In this document: positions 15,601-23,517 of the stretch, piece by piece
Numbering within the stretch: the first letter of the stretch is position 1
How the letters are laid out: each line of letters opens with the position of its first letter
Source of the DNA: Bacillota bacterium
GTDB taxonomy: Bacteria > Bacillota > Clostridia > Oscillospirales > Ethanoligenentaceae
DNA: 32,410 nucleotides
Assembly: GCA_023391835.1 (NCBI GenBank)
Contig: JAEWAE010000033.1
Location: 1 to 32,410 of the forward strand
Direction: 5' to 3'
Program-made: the position numbers and the translations under genes
The notes under the pieces: generated by a model
What the model was told of the DNA's origin: nothing
Database searches by the model: none
Seen by the model: only the letters and a program-made list of their open reading frames with translations

Positions 15601-16640
15601 AACACGCAAACGTCGCCATTTTTGTGCCCCATCTGGGGTGCCCCCACGCCTGCTCTTTCTGCGACCAGCGCACCATTTCGGGCAGCCCGCGCGCGCCGGG
15701 GCCGGAGGAAGTGGCCCGCACGGCCGCCGCAGCGCTCACGCAGATGGGGGAGCGCGCCGGGGCGGCGGAAATCGCCTTTTTTGGCGGCAGCTTCACGGCC
15801 GTGGAACCCGCTCTGATGGAATCACTGCTGCGGGCGGCGGCTCCCTTTGTGGGGCCGGGCAGATTCCGGGGCATCCGGGTCTCCACCCGGCCGGATGCCA
15901 TCGATCCGCCGCGGCTTGCCATCCTGCGCCGCTACGGCGTCACGGCGGTGGAGCTGGGCGCCCAGAGCATGGATGACGCGGTGCTGCGCCTCAACGGCCG
16001 GGGGCATACGGCGGCGGATGTGGAAAAGGCCGCCGTTCTTATCCGGCAGGGTGGCTTCGAGCTGGGGCTGCAGATGATGACCGGGCTTTACGGCAGCACC
16101 CCCGCCGGGGATGAGGCGACCGCCCGATGTTTCGCGGCCATCGGCCCCGACACGGTGCGGGTCTACCCCACCATTGTGCTGCGGGGCACCCGGCTGGCGC
16201 AGCTTTACCGGGAGGGACGGTACGCGCCCCAGACGCTGCCGGAGGCGGTGGAGCTGGGCGCGCGGCTGCTGCTGTTTTTCCGCGGGCGGGGCATCCGGGT
16301 CATTCGGCTCGGGCTCCATGCCGAAGAGGGCATCGGCCGCAATTATGTGGCCGGGCCGTGGCATCCGGCTTTCCGGGAACTGTGCGAAAGCCGTGTCTAT
16401 CTCGGCCGCGCACGGCAAGCCGTCGCCGCCGCGGGGCTCCGACCCGGGGAGGCCGCGACGCTTTATGTGGCGCCGGGGCGGCTGTCGCAGCTCATCGGGC
16501 AGCATCGGGGCAATTTCATCGCCCTCGAGGGGGAAACCGGCGTGCGGCTGCGCGCCGATTCCCGCCCGGGGCTGGAAGAATTCGAGGTCGTGTGCCGGCG
16601 GGAAGATTCCCCGGGCTCCGCGGCCGGACAGAGGACGTGA
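15597..16640 (+). CDS. Radical SAM protein, Elp3-like, of unknown substrate
   Basis: A 347-residue protein with a [4Fe-4S]/SAM radical domain: the cluster motif CxxxCxxC is GCPHACSFC (Cys15, Cys19, Cys22), followed by FFGGSFTAVEPALM, RVSTRPDAID, VELGAQSMDDAVLRLNGRGHT and LQMMTGLYGSTPAGDEAT. This pattern resembles the radical SAM half of Elp3/YhcC-type proteins, but there is no acetyltransferase (HAT) domain. Genes of this kind sit between rnc and smc in many clostridia; no role has been shown to my knowledge. GTG start overlapping the rnc stop suggests translational coupling. A tRNA or rRNA modification role would fit the neighbours but is inference. Confidence 0.88.
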   Translation: MKHANVAIFVPHLGCPHACSFCDQRTISGSPRAPGPEEVARTAAAALTQMGERAGAAEIAFFGGSFTAVEPALMESLLRAAAPFVGPGRFRGIRVSTRPDAIDPPRLAILRRYGVTAVELGAQSMDDAVLRLNGRGHTAADVEKAAVLIRQGGFELGLQMMTGLYGSTPAGDEATARCFAAIGPDTVRVYPTIVLRGTRLAQLYREGRYAPQTLPEAVELGARLLLFFRGRGIRVIRLGLHAEEGIGRNYVAGPWHPAFRELCESRVYLGRARQAVAAAGLRPGEAATLYVAPGRLSQLIGQHRGNFIALEGETGVRLRADSRPGLEEFEVVCRREDSPGSAAGQRT

Positions 16641-16644
16641 AACT

Positions 16645-19600
16645 TTGTTTTTAAAATCACTGGAAATGCAGGGCTTCAAGTCGTTCCCCGACAAGACCGT
16701 GCTCCATTTCGACCCGGGCGTCACCGCCGTGGTGGGCCCAAACGGCAGCGGCAAAAGCAATATCAGCGACGCTATCCGCTGGGTGATGGGCGAGATGTCG
16801 GTCAAATCGCTGCGGGGCAGCCGCATGGAGGACGTGATTTTCGGCGGCACGGTGGACCGCAAGCCGCTGGGCTTTGCCGAGGTGACCCTTGCCATCGACA
16901 ACGCCGGTCATGAGCTGGATGTGGAAGGGGACGAGATCCGCGTCACACGGCGGTATTATCGTTCCGGTGAGAGCGAATACCGGCTCAACGGCAACGAGGT
17001 GCGCCTAAGAGATATTTACGAGCTGTTTATGGATACCGGCCTGGGGCGGGACGGCTATTCCATCATCAGTCAGGGCCGCATCGCCGAAATCGTGAGCGCC
17101 CGCAGCGAGGACCGGCGGGAAATTTTCGAGGAAGCCGCGGGCATTTCCAAATACCGCTACCGCAAGGAGGACGCCGAACGCCGCCTGTCGGAGGCGGAGG
17201 ACAATCTCGTGCGGCTGCGGGATATTCTCGGCGAGCTGGAGGCCCGGGTCGGCCCCCTGCGGGAGCAGGCCGAAAAAGCCAAACGGTATCTCGACCTCGC
17301 CGCGCGCAAAAAAACGCTGGAAGTCGGCCTCTGGCTGTGCACCATGGATAAGCAGCGCGAGGCCCTGCGCCGGCAGGAGACCCGCCTGGAGCTGGCCCGC
17401 GCCCAGTATGAGCAACTGGAAAAGCAGGCCGACGAGGCCGCCCGCGCCATTGAGGAAGAGTACCTCAAGGCGCAGAAAGCCGCCGCCGACGCGGAGGCCA
17501 TGCGCACTCAGGCCCAGCAGAAGACCGACGAAGCCGCCGCCGCCGACGCCCAGACGGCGGTGATCCAGAACGACATTGCCCGCAACGAGGCGGATATCGC
17601 GCGTCTGCGCGAGGAAATGGACCGGGTCCGGGCCCTGGGGCAGACGCACGAAGAGGAAATGGAGCGGCGGGAAGCCGCTCTGGCACAGCTGCGCGAAAAA
17701 TTCGGCCAGTTGCGGGCCGACATGCAGCGGTGCGGCGAGGAAGTCGCCGGGCTGCAGAAAACGGGCGAGGCGCTGACCGCCGAATGGCGGCGACTCGATG
17801 CCGACGCGGGGGAAAAGACCGCCGCCCAGGCCGCCGCGGGGCTGGAACAAAACGGGGCCGACGAGGCCGCCCGGCACATCGCCGCCCGGCTGGAGGCCAT
17901 CGACAGCGACGCCGCCACCCGCGACAGCCGGCGCGAAGAGGCCCGCCGGGCGCTGGAAACCTGCGGCGCCGCCTATCAGAAGGCACAGGAGCACATCTCG
18001 GAGCTGGAAAACGCCGCGAAAGGCTATGAGCTCAAAATGAATGCCCGCCGCACGGCCTTCGCCCAGTTGGAAAAGCAGGAGCGGGATCTGTCGCTGCAGG
18101 TGTCGGGCAAACGGCAGCGGGCGGATATGCTCGCCGACCTGGAACGCAGTCTGGAGGGCTTTTCCCACAGCGTCAAGGCTGTCATGCGCGAGAGCGGCAG
18201 GGGGCTGCTGCGGGGCGTCGACGGCCCGGTGTCGCGGCTGATCCGCACGCCGGCGGAGTATGCCGTCGCTGTGGAAACGGCTCTGGGCGCCGCCGCCCAG
18301 CACATTGTGGTGGAAGATGAGGAGGCCGCCAAGGCCGCCATCGGGTTTCTCAAAAACACCCAGGGGGGCCGGGCCACCTTTTTGCCCCTGACCTCGGTGC
18401 ACGGGTCGGGCCTTGCCATCCGGGGCTTCGAGCAGTGCGAGGGCTATGTAGGCGTCGCGGGGGATCTGGTGGAGGCCGACGGCCGCTATGCCGGCATCGT
18501 GCGCAGCCTGCTGGGCCGCACAGTGGTGGCGCGGGATCTTGACTGTGCCGTGGATATGGCGCGGCAGTTCCGCTATGCCTTCCGCATCGTCACGCTGGAC
18601 GGCCAGCTGGTCAACGCGGGCGGCTCCCTTACCGGCGGCTCGGCGGGGCACGGGGCCGGCCTGCTCACCCGCCGCGCCGAAATCGAGGCGCTGCGCCGGG
18701 AGGCCGGGCGTTTCGAGACCCAGTTGGAGACGGTGCGGGAACGTAAAAAGGCGGCCCAAACCGAGCTGTCGGCGCTGGAAGCGTCGGTTTCCGGCCTGCG
18801 AGGGGAACTGCAGACCGCCGGGGAGGAGCGTGTCCGGCTGGAAGCCGAGCGCCTCCGTCTGACCGAGCAGATGCAGACCCTGTCGGTGGATATTGACGCG
18901 TTGGCGGACGAGCGGGCCGCTTGCGCGCAAAAGCTTGCCGCGCAGCGGGAGCTGTCGGCGAAGGCCCATGCCAAAATCGAAACGCTCCGGCGGGAAGAAG
19001 CCGATATTAGGAGCGGGATGGAGTCGCTCGCCGCGCGCCGGGAGGAAAACACCCGGGCGGTGGACGCCGCCGCCGGCCGGCTCACCGAGCTGCGCCTGCA
19101 GCGGGTGGCCTGCGAAAAAGACATCGAGTCCGCCGTGCGGGATATGGAGGAGCTGCGCCGCGAAGAGAGCGGCCGCGCCGACAGCCTCGCCGGGCTGCAG
19201 AAGCGGGAGGAAGAGATCCGCGCCCGCAGTCAGTCGGCCGGCGCCGACAGCGAGCGGCTCACACAACAGGCGGCCAATCTGCGCGCCCAGGCGGAAAACC
19301 TGCGGCAGCAGGCCCAGGATCAGGTGCAGCAGCGCCAGCAGATGGAGCAGCACAGCGCCGGGCTGCGGGCTACGGAACGGGAGCTTTCCGAAAAGAAAGA
19401 GGGCCTTTCCCAGGAGCTGGCCCGGCTGGAGGAACGCAAAAACCAGGCCCAGGCCGAATACGACGGGCTGGTTTCCCGCCTGTGGGAAGAATACGAGCTC
19501 ACCCGGTCGGAGGCCGAGAGCTCCGTGCCCCGCATCGACGACCCCGCCCCCGCCCAAAAGGAGCTCACGGGTGTCAAGCGGGAAATCAAAGAGTTGGGCG

Positions 19601-20217
19601 ACGTCAACGTCGGCGCGGTGGAAGAGTACCGCGAGGTATCGCAGCGGTATACTTTCCTCAAAACCCAGGTGGACGACGCGGAAAAATCCAAAAAGGAACT
19701 GCTCGACTTGATCGGTGACCTCACTGCCAGCATGCAGCGCATCTTTTCCCAGCAGTTTGAAGAGATAAACGGGCATTTTTCCCATATATTCGTGGAACTT
19801 TTCGGCGGCGGGCGTGCCTGTCTGCGGCTCAGTGAGCCGGAAAACGTGCTTTCCTCCGGCATCGAGATCGAGGTGCAGCCACCGGGCAAGATCATCAAAA
19901 GCCTGGCGGCCCTGTCGGGCGGTGAGCAGGCCTTCGTAGCCATCGCACTTTATTTCGCCATCCTCAAGGTGCGTCCGTCGCCCTTCTGTGTGCTCGACGA
20001 GATCGAGGCCGCCCTCGACGATGCCAACGTGGCCCGTTTCGCCGCCTATCTGCACCGTATGTGCGACCACACCCAGTTCATCGTCATCACTCACCGGCGC
20101 GGCACCATGGAAAGCGCCGACGTGCTGTACGGCGTGACCATGCAGGATGAGGGCGTGTCGAAGCTGCTGCGGCTCAACGTGGACGAGCTGGCCGAAAAAA
20201 TGGGATATACTACATAA
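16645..20217 (+). CDS. smc: Chromosome segregation/condensation ATPase Smc
   Basis: Forms the ring-shaped SMC-ScpAB complex that extrudes DNA loops and organises the chromosome. The 1190-residue protein has the N-terminal Walker A GPNGSGKS (31-38) and IRWVMGEMS, a first coiled coil (about 165-510), the hinge (about 520-680, GVDGPVSRLIRTPAEYAV to NAGGSLTGG), a second coiled coil to about 1000, and the C-terminal head with signature LSGGEQAFVAIAL (from about 1090) and Walker B FCVLDEIEAALDD (about 1113). Coils are rich in Ala, Glu, Arg and Gln, as expected at high GC. The start is TTG 16645 (MFLKSLEMQGFKSF), with GAGG 10 bp upstream; the open frame extends upstream only because the radical SAM gene is readable in this frame. 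Confidence 0.97.
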   Translation: MFLKSLEMQGFKSFPDKTVLHFDPGVTAVVGPNGSGKSNISDAIRWVMGEMSVKSLRGSRMEDVIFGGTVDRKPLGFAEVTLAIDNAGHELDVEGDEIRVTRRYYRSGESEYRLNGNEVRLRDIYELFMDTGLGRDGYSIISQGRIAEIVSARSEDRREIFEEAAGISKYRYRKEDAERRLSEAEDNLVRLRDILGELEARVGPLREQAEKAKRYLDLAARKKTLEVGLWLCTMDKQREALRRQETRLELARAQYEQLEKQADEAARAIEEEYLKAQKAAADAEAMRTQAQQKTDEAAAADAQTAVIQNDIARNEADIARLREEMDRVRALGQTHEEEMERREAALAQLREKFGQLRADMQRCGEEVAGLQKTGEALTAEWRRLDADAGEKTAAQAAAGLEQNGADEAARHIAARLEAIDSDAATRDSRREEARRALETCGAAYQKAQEHISELENAAKGYELKMNARRTAFAQLEKQERDLSLQVSGKRQRADMLADLERSLEGFSHSVKAVMRESGRGLLRGVDGPVSRLIRTPAEYAVAVETALGAAAQHIVVEDEEAAKAAIGFLKNTQGGRATFLPLTSVHGSGLAIRGFEQCEGYVGVAGDLVEADGRYAGIVRSLLGRTVVARDLDCAVDMARQFRYAFRIVTLDGQLVNAGGSLTGGSAGHGAGLLTRRAEIEALRREAGRFETQLETVRERKKAAQTELSALEASVSGLRGELQTAGEERVRLEAERLRLTEQMQTLSVDIDALADERAACAQKLAAQRELSAKAHAKIETLRREEADIRSGMESLAARREENTRAVDAAAGRLTELRLQRVACEKDIESAVRDMEELRREESGRADSLAGLQKREEEIRARSQSAGADSERLTQQAANLRAQAENLRQQAQDQVQQRQQMEQHSAGLRATERELSEKKEGLSQELARLEERKNQAQAEYDGLVSRLWEEYELTRSEAESSVPRIDDPAPAQKELTGVKREIKELGDVNVGAVEEYREVSQRYTFLKTQVDDAEKSKKELLDLIGDLTASMQRIFSQQFEEINGHFSHIFVELFGGGRACLRLSEPENVLSSGIEIEVQPPGKIIKSLAALSGGEQAFVAIALYFAILKVRPSPFCVLDEIEAALDDANVARFAAYLHRMCDHTQFIVITHRRGTMESADVLYGVTMQDEGVSKLLRLNVDELAEKMGYTT

Positions 20218-20240
20218 CTTCCGTCTCCGCCGCCGCGCGG

Positions 20241-20268
20241 CGGGCACCGCAGGGCGGGCACCGCAGGG
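20241..20268 (+). repeat. Perfect 14-bp tandem duplication
   Basis: CGGGCACCGCAGGG occurs twice head to tail (20241-20254 and 20255-20268) in the smc-ftsY spacer, just upstream of the ftsY extended -10 promoter. It looks like a simple slippage duplication. Confidence 0.8.
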
Positions 20269-20286
20269 TAAAAGCAACGGATTCGG

Positions 20287-20295
20287 TGGTATAAT
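20287..20295 (+). promoter_or_regulatory. Extended -10 promoter upstream of ftsY
   Basis: TGGTATAAT has a perfect TATAAT with the extended TGn element. No good -35 box stands 17 bp upstream. The start near 20302 would give ftsY a transcript separate from smc. Confidence 0.55.
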
Positions 20296-20346
20296 AAATG
20301 ATAGAAGGCCCTCATGCAGAGCGGCCGCATGGAAGGCAGGAACGCT

Positions 20347-21258
20347 ATGGCTTTTTTCGATAAGATCCGGTCGGGGCTGGCCCGCACCCGCCATTCGGTG
20401 ATGGGGCAGGTCAATTCCGTGCTGCACGGCTTTTCCAAAATCGACGACAGCGTCTATGACGATCTGGAAGAGGTGCTCGTAGCGGCCGACGTGGGGGTGC
20501 CCACCGCCGAGTATCTCATCGGCCGGCTGCGGGAGCGGGTCCGTGCCGAAAAAGTGAGCGACCCCGACGGCGTACGGGGTGCGCTCCAGCATGTGATGGC
20601 GGAAGAATTGCAGGGCGACACCGCGCTGCATCTGACCACCAAGCCGTCGGTGATTCTGGTGGTGGGCGTCAACGGGGTGGGCAAGACCACCACCATCGGC
20701 AAGCTTGCCGCCTCTCTCACGGCCGGGGGGCAAAAGGTGCTGCTCGCGGCGGCCGACACATTCCGTGCCGCGGCGGCGGAGCAGCTGCAGATATGGGCCG
20801 ACCGGGCCGGCACCCAGATGGTACGCCAGCAGGAAGGATCCGACCCGGCGGCCGTGCTTTTCGACGCGCTGGCCGCGGCCAAAGCCCGTGGCTGCGACGT
20901 GGTCATCGGCGACACGGCCGGGCGGCTGCACAACCGCAAAAACCTGATGGATGAGCTGGGCAAGATTTCTCACGTAGTCGACCGGGAACTGCCCGGCTGC
21001 GCGCGGGAAAACCTGCTGGTCGTCGACGCCACCACCGGCCAGAACGCCATCGCCCAGGCCCGCGCTTTCGGCGAGGCCGCGGGGCTGACGGGCGTGGTGC
21101 TCACAAAGCTGGACGGCACCGCCCGCGGAGGGGTGATTTTCGCCATTCGCCACGAGCTGGGGCTGCCCGTGAAATTCATCGGCGTGGGCGAAGGCATCGA
21201 CGACCTGCAGCCCTTCGACGCCGAGGAATTTGTCGCCGCCCTGTTTGCGGAGGAATGA
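20347..21258 (+). CDS. ftsY: Signal recognition particle receptor FtsY
   Basis: GTPase that docks SRP-ribosome complexes at the membrane for co-translational insertion. The 303-residue protein is the short form without the acidic A domain: an N domain (1-95) and a G domain with GVNGVGKTT (107-115), AADTFRAAAAEQL, GDTAGRLHNRKNLM, VVDATTGQNA, TKLDGTARGG and the closing FIGVGEGIDDLQPFDAEEF. ATG 20347 with AAGGCAGG upstream gives MAFFDKIRSGL, the usual beginning; 11 in-frame residues before it are unlikely. smc-ftsY is a conserved pair. Confidence 0.97.
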   Translation: MAFFDKIRSGLARTRHSVMGQVNSVLHGFSKIDDSVYDDLEEVLVAADVGVPTAEYLIGRLRERVRAEKVSDPDGVRGALQHVMAEELQGDTALHLTTKPSVILVVGVNGVGKTTTIGKLAASLTAGGQKVLLAAADTFRAAAAEQLQIWADRAGTQMVRQQEGSDPAAVLFDALAAAKARGCDVVIGDTAGRLHNRKNLMDELGKISHVVDRELPGCARENLLVVDATTGQNAIAQARAFGEAAGLTGVVLTKLDGTARGGVIFAIRHELGLPVKFIGVGEGIDDLQPFDAEEFVAALFAEE

Positions 21259-21302
21259 CCGGCACCGCCGGGTCCAACCGGATATAAGATGGAGGAATCG
21301 TA

Positions 21303-22217
21303 TTGAAAATCGTGGTAGCCACCGGCAACGCCCATAAGGTGGAAGAATTTCAGCGCCTGCTCGGGCCCATGGGGGTGCAGGCGGTGTCGCAGCGGGATGC
21401 CGGCGTGACCGGCACCGTGGAGGAAACGGGTACGGATTTTGAGGAAAACGCCCGTCTCAAGGCGCGGGCGGCTGCCGAAGCCACCGGTCTCGCGGCCGTG
21501 GGGGATGATTCCGGTCTATGCGTGGACGCGCTGGAAGGCGCACCGGGCATTTTTTCCGCCCGTTACGCGGGCCCCGACGCCGCCGACGCCGACCGTATAC
21601 AGAAGCTCCTGGATGAGCTGAAGGACGTGCCCGCCCCGCAGCGGACCGCCCGGTTTGTCTGCGCGCTGTGCTGTGTGCTCCCGGGCGGGGAAGAGATCGC
21701 CGTGCGCGGGGAATGCGCCGGCACCATCGCCTCAGCCCCCGCCGGCGCCGACGGGTTTGGCTACGACCCGGTGTTTATCGAAGCCTCCACCGGCAAAACC
21801 TTTGCCGAGCTGACGGGAGCGGAAAAGGATGCGCTGAGCCACCGGGGCCGCGCCATGCGGCTGCTGGCCGAGAAACTCGCGCCCCGCCTCGCCGTGCCTG
21901 ACCAAAAGCCCGCGCCGGCCCGGCCGCCGGTGCTTACCTCCCGTCAGCGGGCAGCGCTGCGCGCCATGGCAAACGGAATCCCCAGCATCCTGCAGGTGGG
22001 TAAGGCCGGCGTCACCGCCGAGCTTGTGCGGCAGGCGGATGCCGCGCTGACGGCCCGGGAGCTTGTCAAGGGCCGCGCGCTGGAAACGGCGCCTCAGCCC
22101 CCGCGCGAGACAGCCGAAACGCTGGCCCGGCAGCTTGGCGCCCAGACGGTGCAGGTCATCGGCAGCCGGTTCGTGCTCTACCGCCGCAACGAGAAACACC
22201 CGGTCATCCGGCTGTGA
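21303..22217 (+). CDS. Fusion of XTP/dITP pyrophosphatase (RdgB/HAM1) and YhbY RNA-binding protein
   Basis: One 304-residue reading frame holds two complete proteins that are normally separate neighbours. Residues 1 to about 197 are RdgB, which hydrolyses ITP, dITP and XTP: ATGNAHKVEEF, VGDDSGLCVDALEGAPGIFSAR, GFGYDPVFI and the end motif LSHRGRAM. After a Pro/Ala linker (about 198-209), residues 210-304 are a CRS1-YhbY domain that binds ribosome-assembly RNA: LTSRQRAALRAMAN, ILQVGKAGVTAELV, ELVKGRALE, and QVIGSRFVLYRRN. Start TTG 21303 with GGAGG upstream. GTG at 21930 (Val210) could be a relic YhbY start, but no ribosome binding site precedes it, so a genuine fusion is likely. A sequencing error that removed a stop cannot be excluded from one sequence. 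Confidence 0.92.
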   Translation: MKIVVATGNAHKVEEFQRLLGPMGVQAVSQRDAGVTGTVEETGTDFEENARLKARAAAEATGLAAVGDDSGLCVDALEGAPGIFSARYAGPDAADADRIQKLLDELKDVPAPQRTARFVCALCCVLPGGEEIAVRGECAGTIASAPAGADGFGYDPVFIEASTGKTFAELTGAEKDALSHRGRAMRLLAEKLAPRLAVPDQKPAPARPPVLTSRQRAALRAMANGIPSILQVGKAGVTAELVRQADAALTARELVKGRALETAPQPPRETAETLARQLGAQTVQVIGSRFVLYRRNEKHPVIRL

Positions 22218-22230
22218 GGACGACGGCGTG

Positions 22231-23475
22231 ATGGAAAAGATCGGTGTGCTGGGTGGCACTTTCAACCCGATCCACAACGGTCATATCCGTCTGGCCACGG
22301 CTTTCCGCGACCGGCTGGCGCTTGACCGGGTGCTGCTCGTGCCGGTGAACGCCCCGCCCCACAAGCACGGCAGCATGATGCAGCCCGGCCCCGACCGGCT
22401 TGCCATGTGCCGGCTGGCGGCTGCCGGGCAGCCGGGGCTGGAGGCCAGCGACATCGAGCTGCGCCGCGGCGGCAAAAGCTACACGGTGGATACGCTCCGT
22501 GCGCTCCATGCGCGGTACCCCGCCGCCCGGCTCTATTTCCTCATGGGGGCGGATATGTTCCTCACGCTGGAAGACTGGCGGAAATTCCCCGCCATTGCCG
22601 GGCTGGCGGTGCTGTGCACGCTGCCGCGGGAGCCTAACGAGGGCCGGCTGCTGCACGAGTATGCCGCCAAGCTGACCCGCCGTTATGGCGCGGAGTGCGT
22701 GGTGGCGGATATCCCGCCCATGGAGCTTTCCTCCACCCGGGTGCGGGCGCAGCTCGCGGAGTGCGGCGCGGCTCCCGGGCTGCTGCCGCCCGTGGTGGAG
22801 GCATACATCCGAAAAAAAGGGCTTTACCGGCCGGCGGCCGGGGAGCCCGGAAGGGAGACTGAAATGGCACAGCAAAATGCGGTGGACCCGCTGGATGAGG
22901 AACGGTTTCTGGGCATACTAAAGGGAAAGCTCACCGAAAAAAGATTTTACCATTCGCGCATGGTCTCGCAGGAAGCGGTCAAGCTCGCCGGGCTCTATGG
23001 GGCCGACGTGAAAAAGGCCCGTTTCGCGGGGCTGGTGCACGATATCGAAAAGGATACGCCCGGGCCGCAGCAGTTGCAAATATTGGCTAAATATAGTATA
23101 ATCCTTGATAATGTCGAACGCATGGCGCCCAAGCTGTGGCACGCCATGGCCGGTGCGGCGGTGCTCGCGCACGAGTACGGCGTCGCCGACCCGGACATTA
23201 TCGCGGCGGTGCGGTATCACACCACGGCGAGGGCCGGCATGAGCCTGCTGGAAAAGATCCTCTATCTGGCCGACTATGTTTCCGCCGACCGGGATTATGA
23301 GGGTGTGGCGGAGCTTCGGCAGACGGTCGAGACCTCCCTGCAGGGCGGTCTGCGGGCCGCGCTGGATTATTCCATCACCGAGCTTGTGGGCAAGGGCGCT
23401 CCGATTCATCTGGACACGGTGAGAGCACGAAATGAATTGCTCTGCGGGCCGCAGTCCGGCACTCCGGCCGTCTGA
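22231..23475 (+). CDS. Fusion of nicotinate-nucleotide adenylyltransferase (NadD) and YqeK HD phosphohydrolase
   Basis: A 414-residue frame joins two enzymes that are usually consecutive genes. Residues 1 to about 205 are NadD, which makes deamido-NAD from nicotinate mononucleotide and ATP: GGTFNPIHNGHIRLA, VPVNAPPHK, FLMGADMFLTLEDWRKF and the SSTRVR motif, ending at YIRKKGLY. Residues about 212-414 are YqeK, an HD-domain hydrolase reported to cleave diadenosine tetraphosphate: YHSRMVSQEAVKLAG, the metal-binding HD in GLVHDIEKD, WHAMAGAAVLAHEYG and VRYHTTARAGMS. At the seam an ATG (22864, Met212) has a good ribosome binding site AAGGGAG (22851-22857) 6 bp upstream, so YqeK may also be made alone (203 residues). 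NadD-YqeK fusions are known in some Mollicutes and Firmicutes. Confidence 0.93.
   Translation: MEKIGVLGGTFNPIHNGHIRLATAFRDRLALDRVLLVPVNAPPHKHGSMMQPGPDRLAMCRLAAAGQPGLEASDIELRRGGKSYTVDTLRALHARYPAARLYFLMGADMFLTLEDWRKFPAIAGLAVLCTLPREPNEGRLLHEYAAKLTRRYGAECVVADIPPMELSSTRVRAQLAECGAAPGLLPPVVEAYIRKKGLYRPAAGEPGRETEMAQQNAVDPLDEERFLGILKGKLTEKRFYHSRMVSQEAVKLAGLYGADVKKARFAGLVHDIEKDTPGPQQLQILAKYSIILDNVERMAPKLWHAMAGAAVLAHEYGVADPDIIAAVRYHTTARAGMSLLEKILYLADYVSADRDYEGVAELRQTVETSLQGGLRAALDYSITELVGKGAPIHLDTVRARNELLCGPQSGTPAV
22851..22866 (+). promoter_or_regulatory. Internal ribosome binding site and start within nadD::yqeK
   Basis: AAGGGAG at 22851-22857 is spaced 6 bp from ATG 22864, in frame with the fused gene and exactly at the NadD/YqeK domain border. 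It looks like the ancestral yqeK translation start retained after loss of the nadD stop codon. Confidence 0.6.
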
Positions 23476-23517
23476 CCGGCGACCGGCTCCCCCGCGGATA
23501 CCGGGGGATGAGTCAGA

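Noticed and set aside
16111..16644. Smc extended by 178 residues at its N-terminus
   Set aside because: The extra part is the radical SAM gene read in another frame; the true Smc N-terminus (MFLKSLEMQGFKSF) begins at TTG 16645.
17005..21153. 1382-residue open frame antisense to smc and ftsY
   Set aside because: High GC and biased codon use leave the antisense frame open. The translation is Gly/His/Arg/Pro-rich with no family pattern, and the plus strand holds two unmistakable genes.
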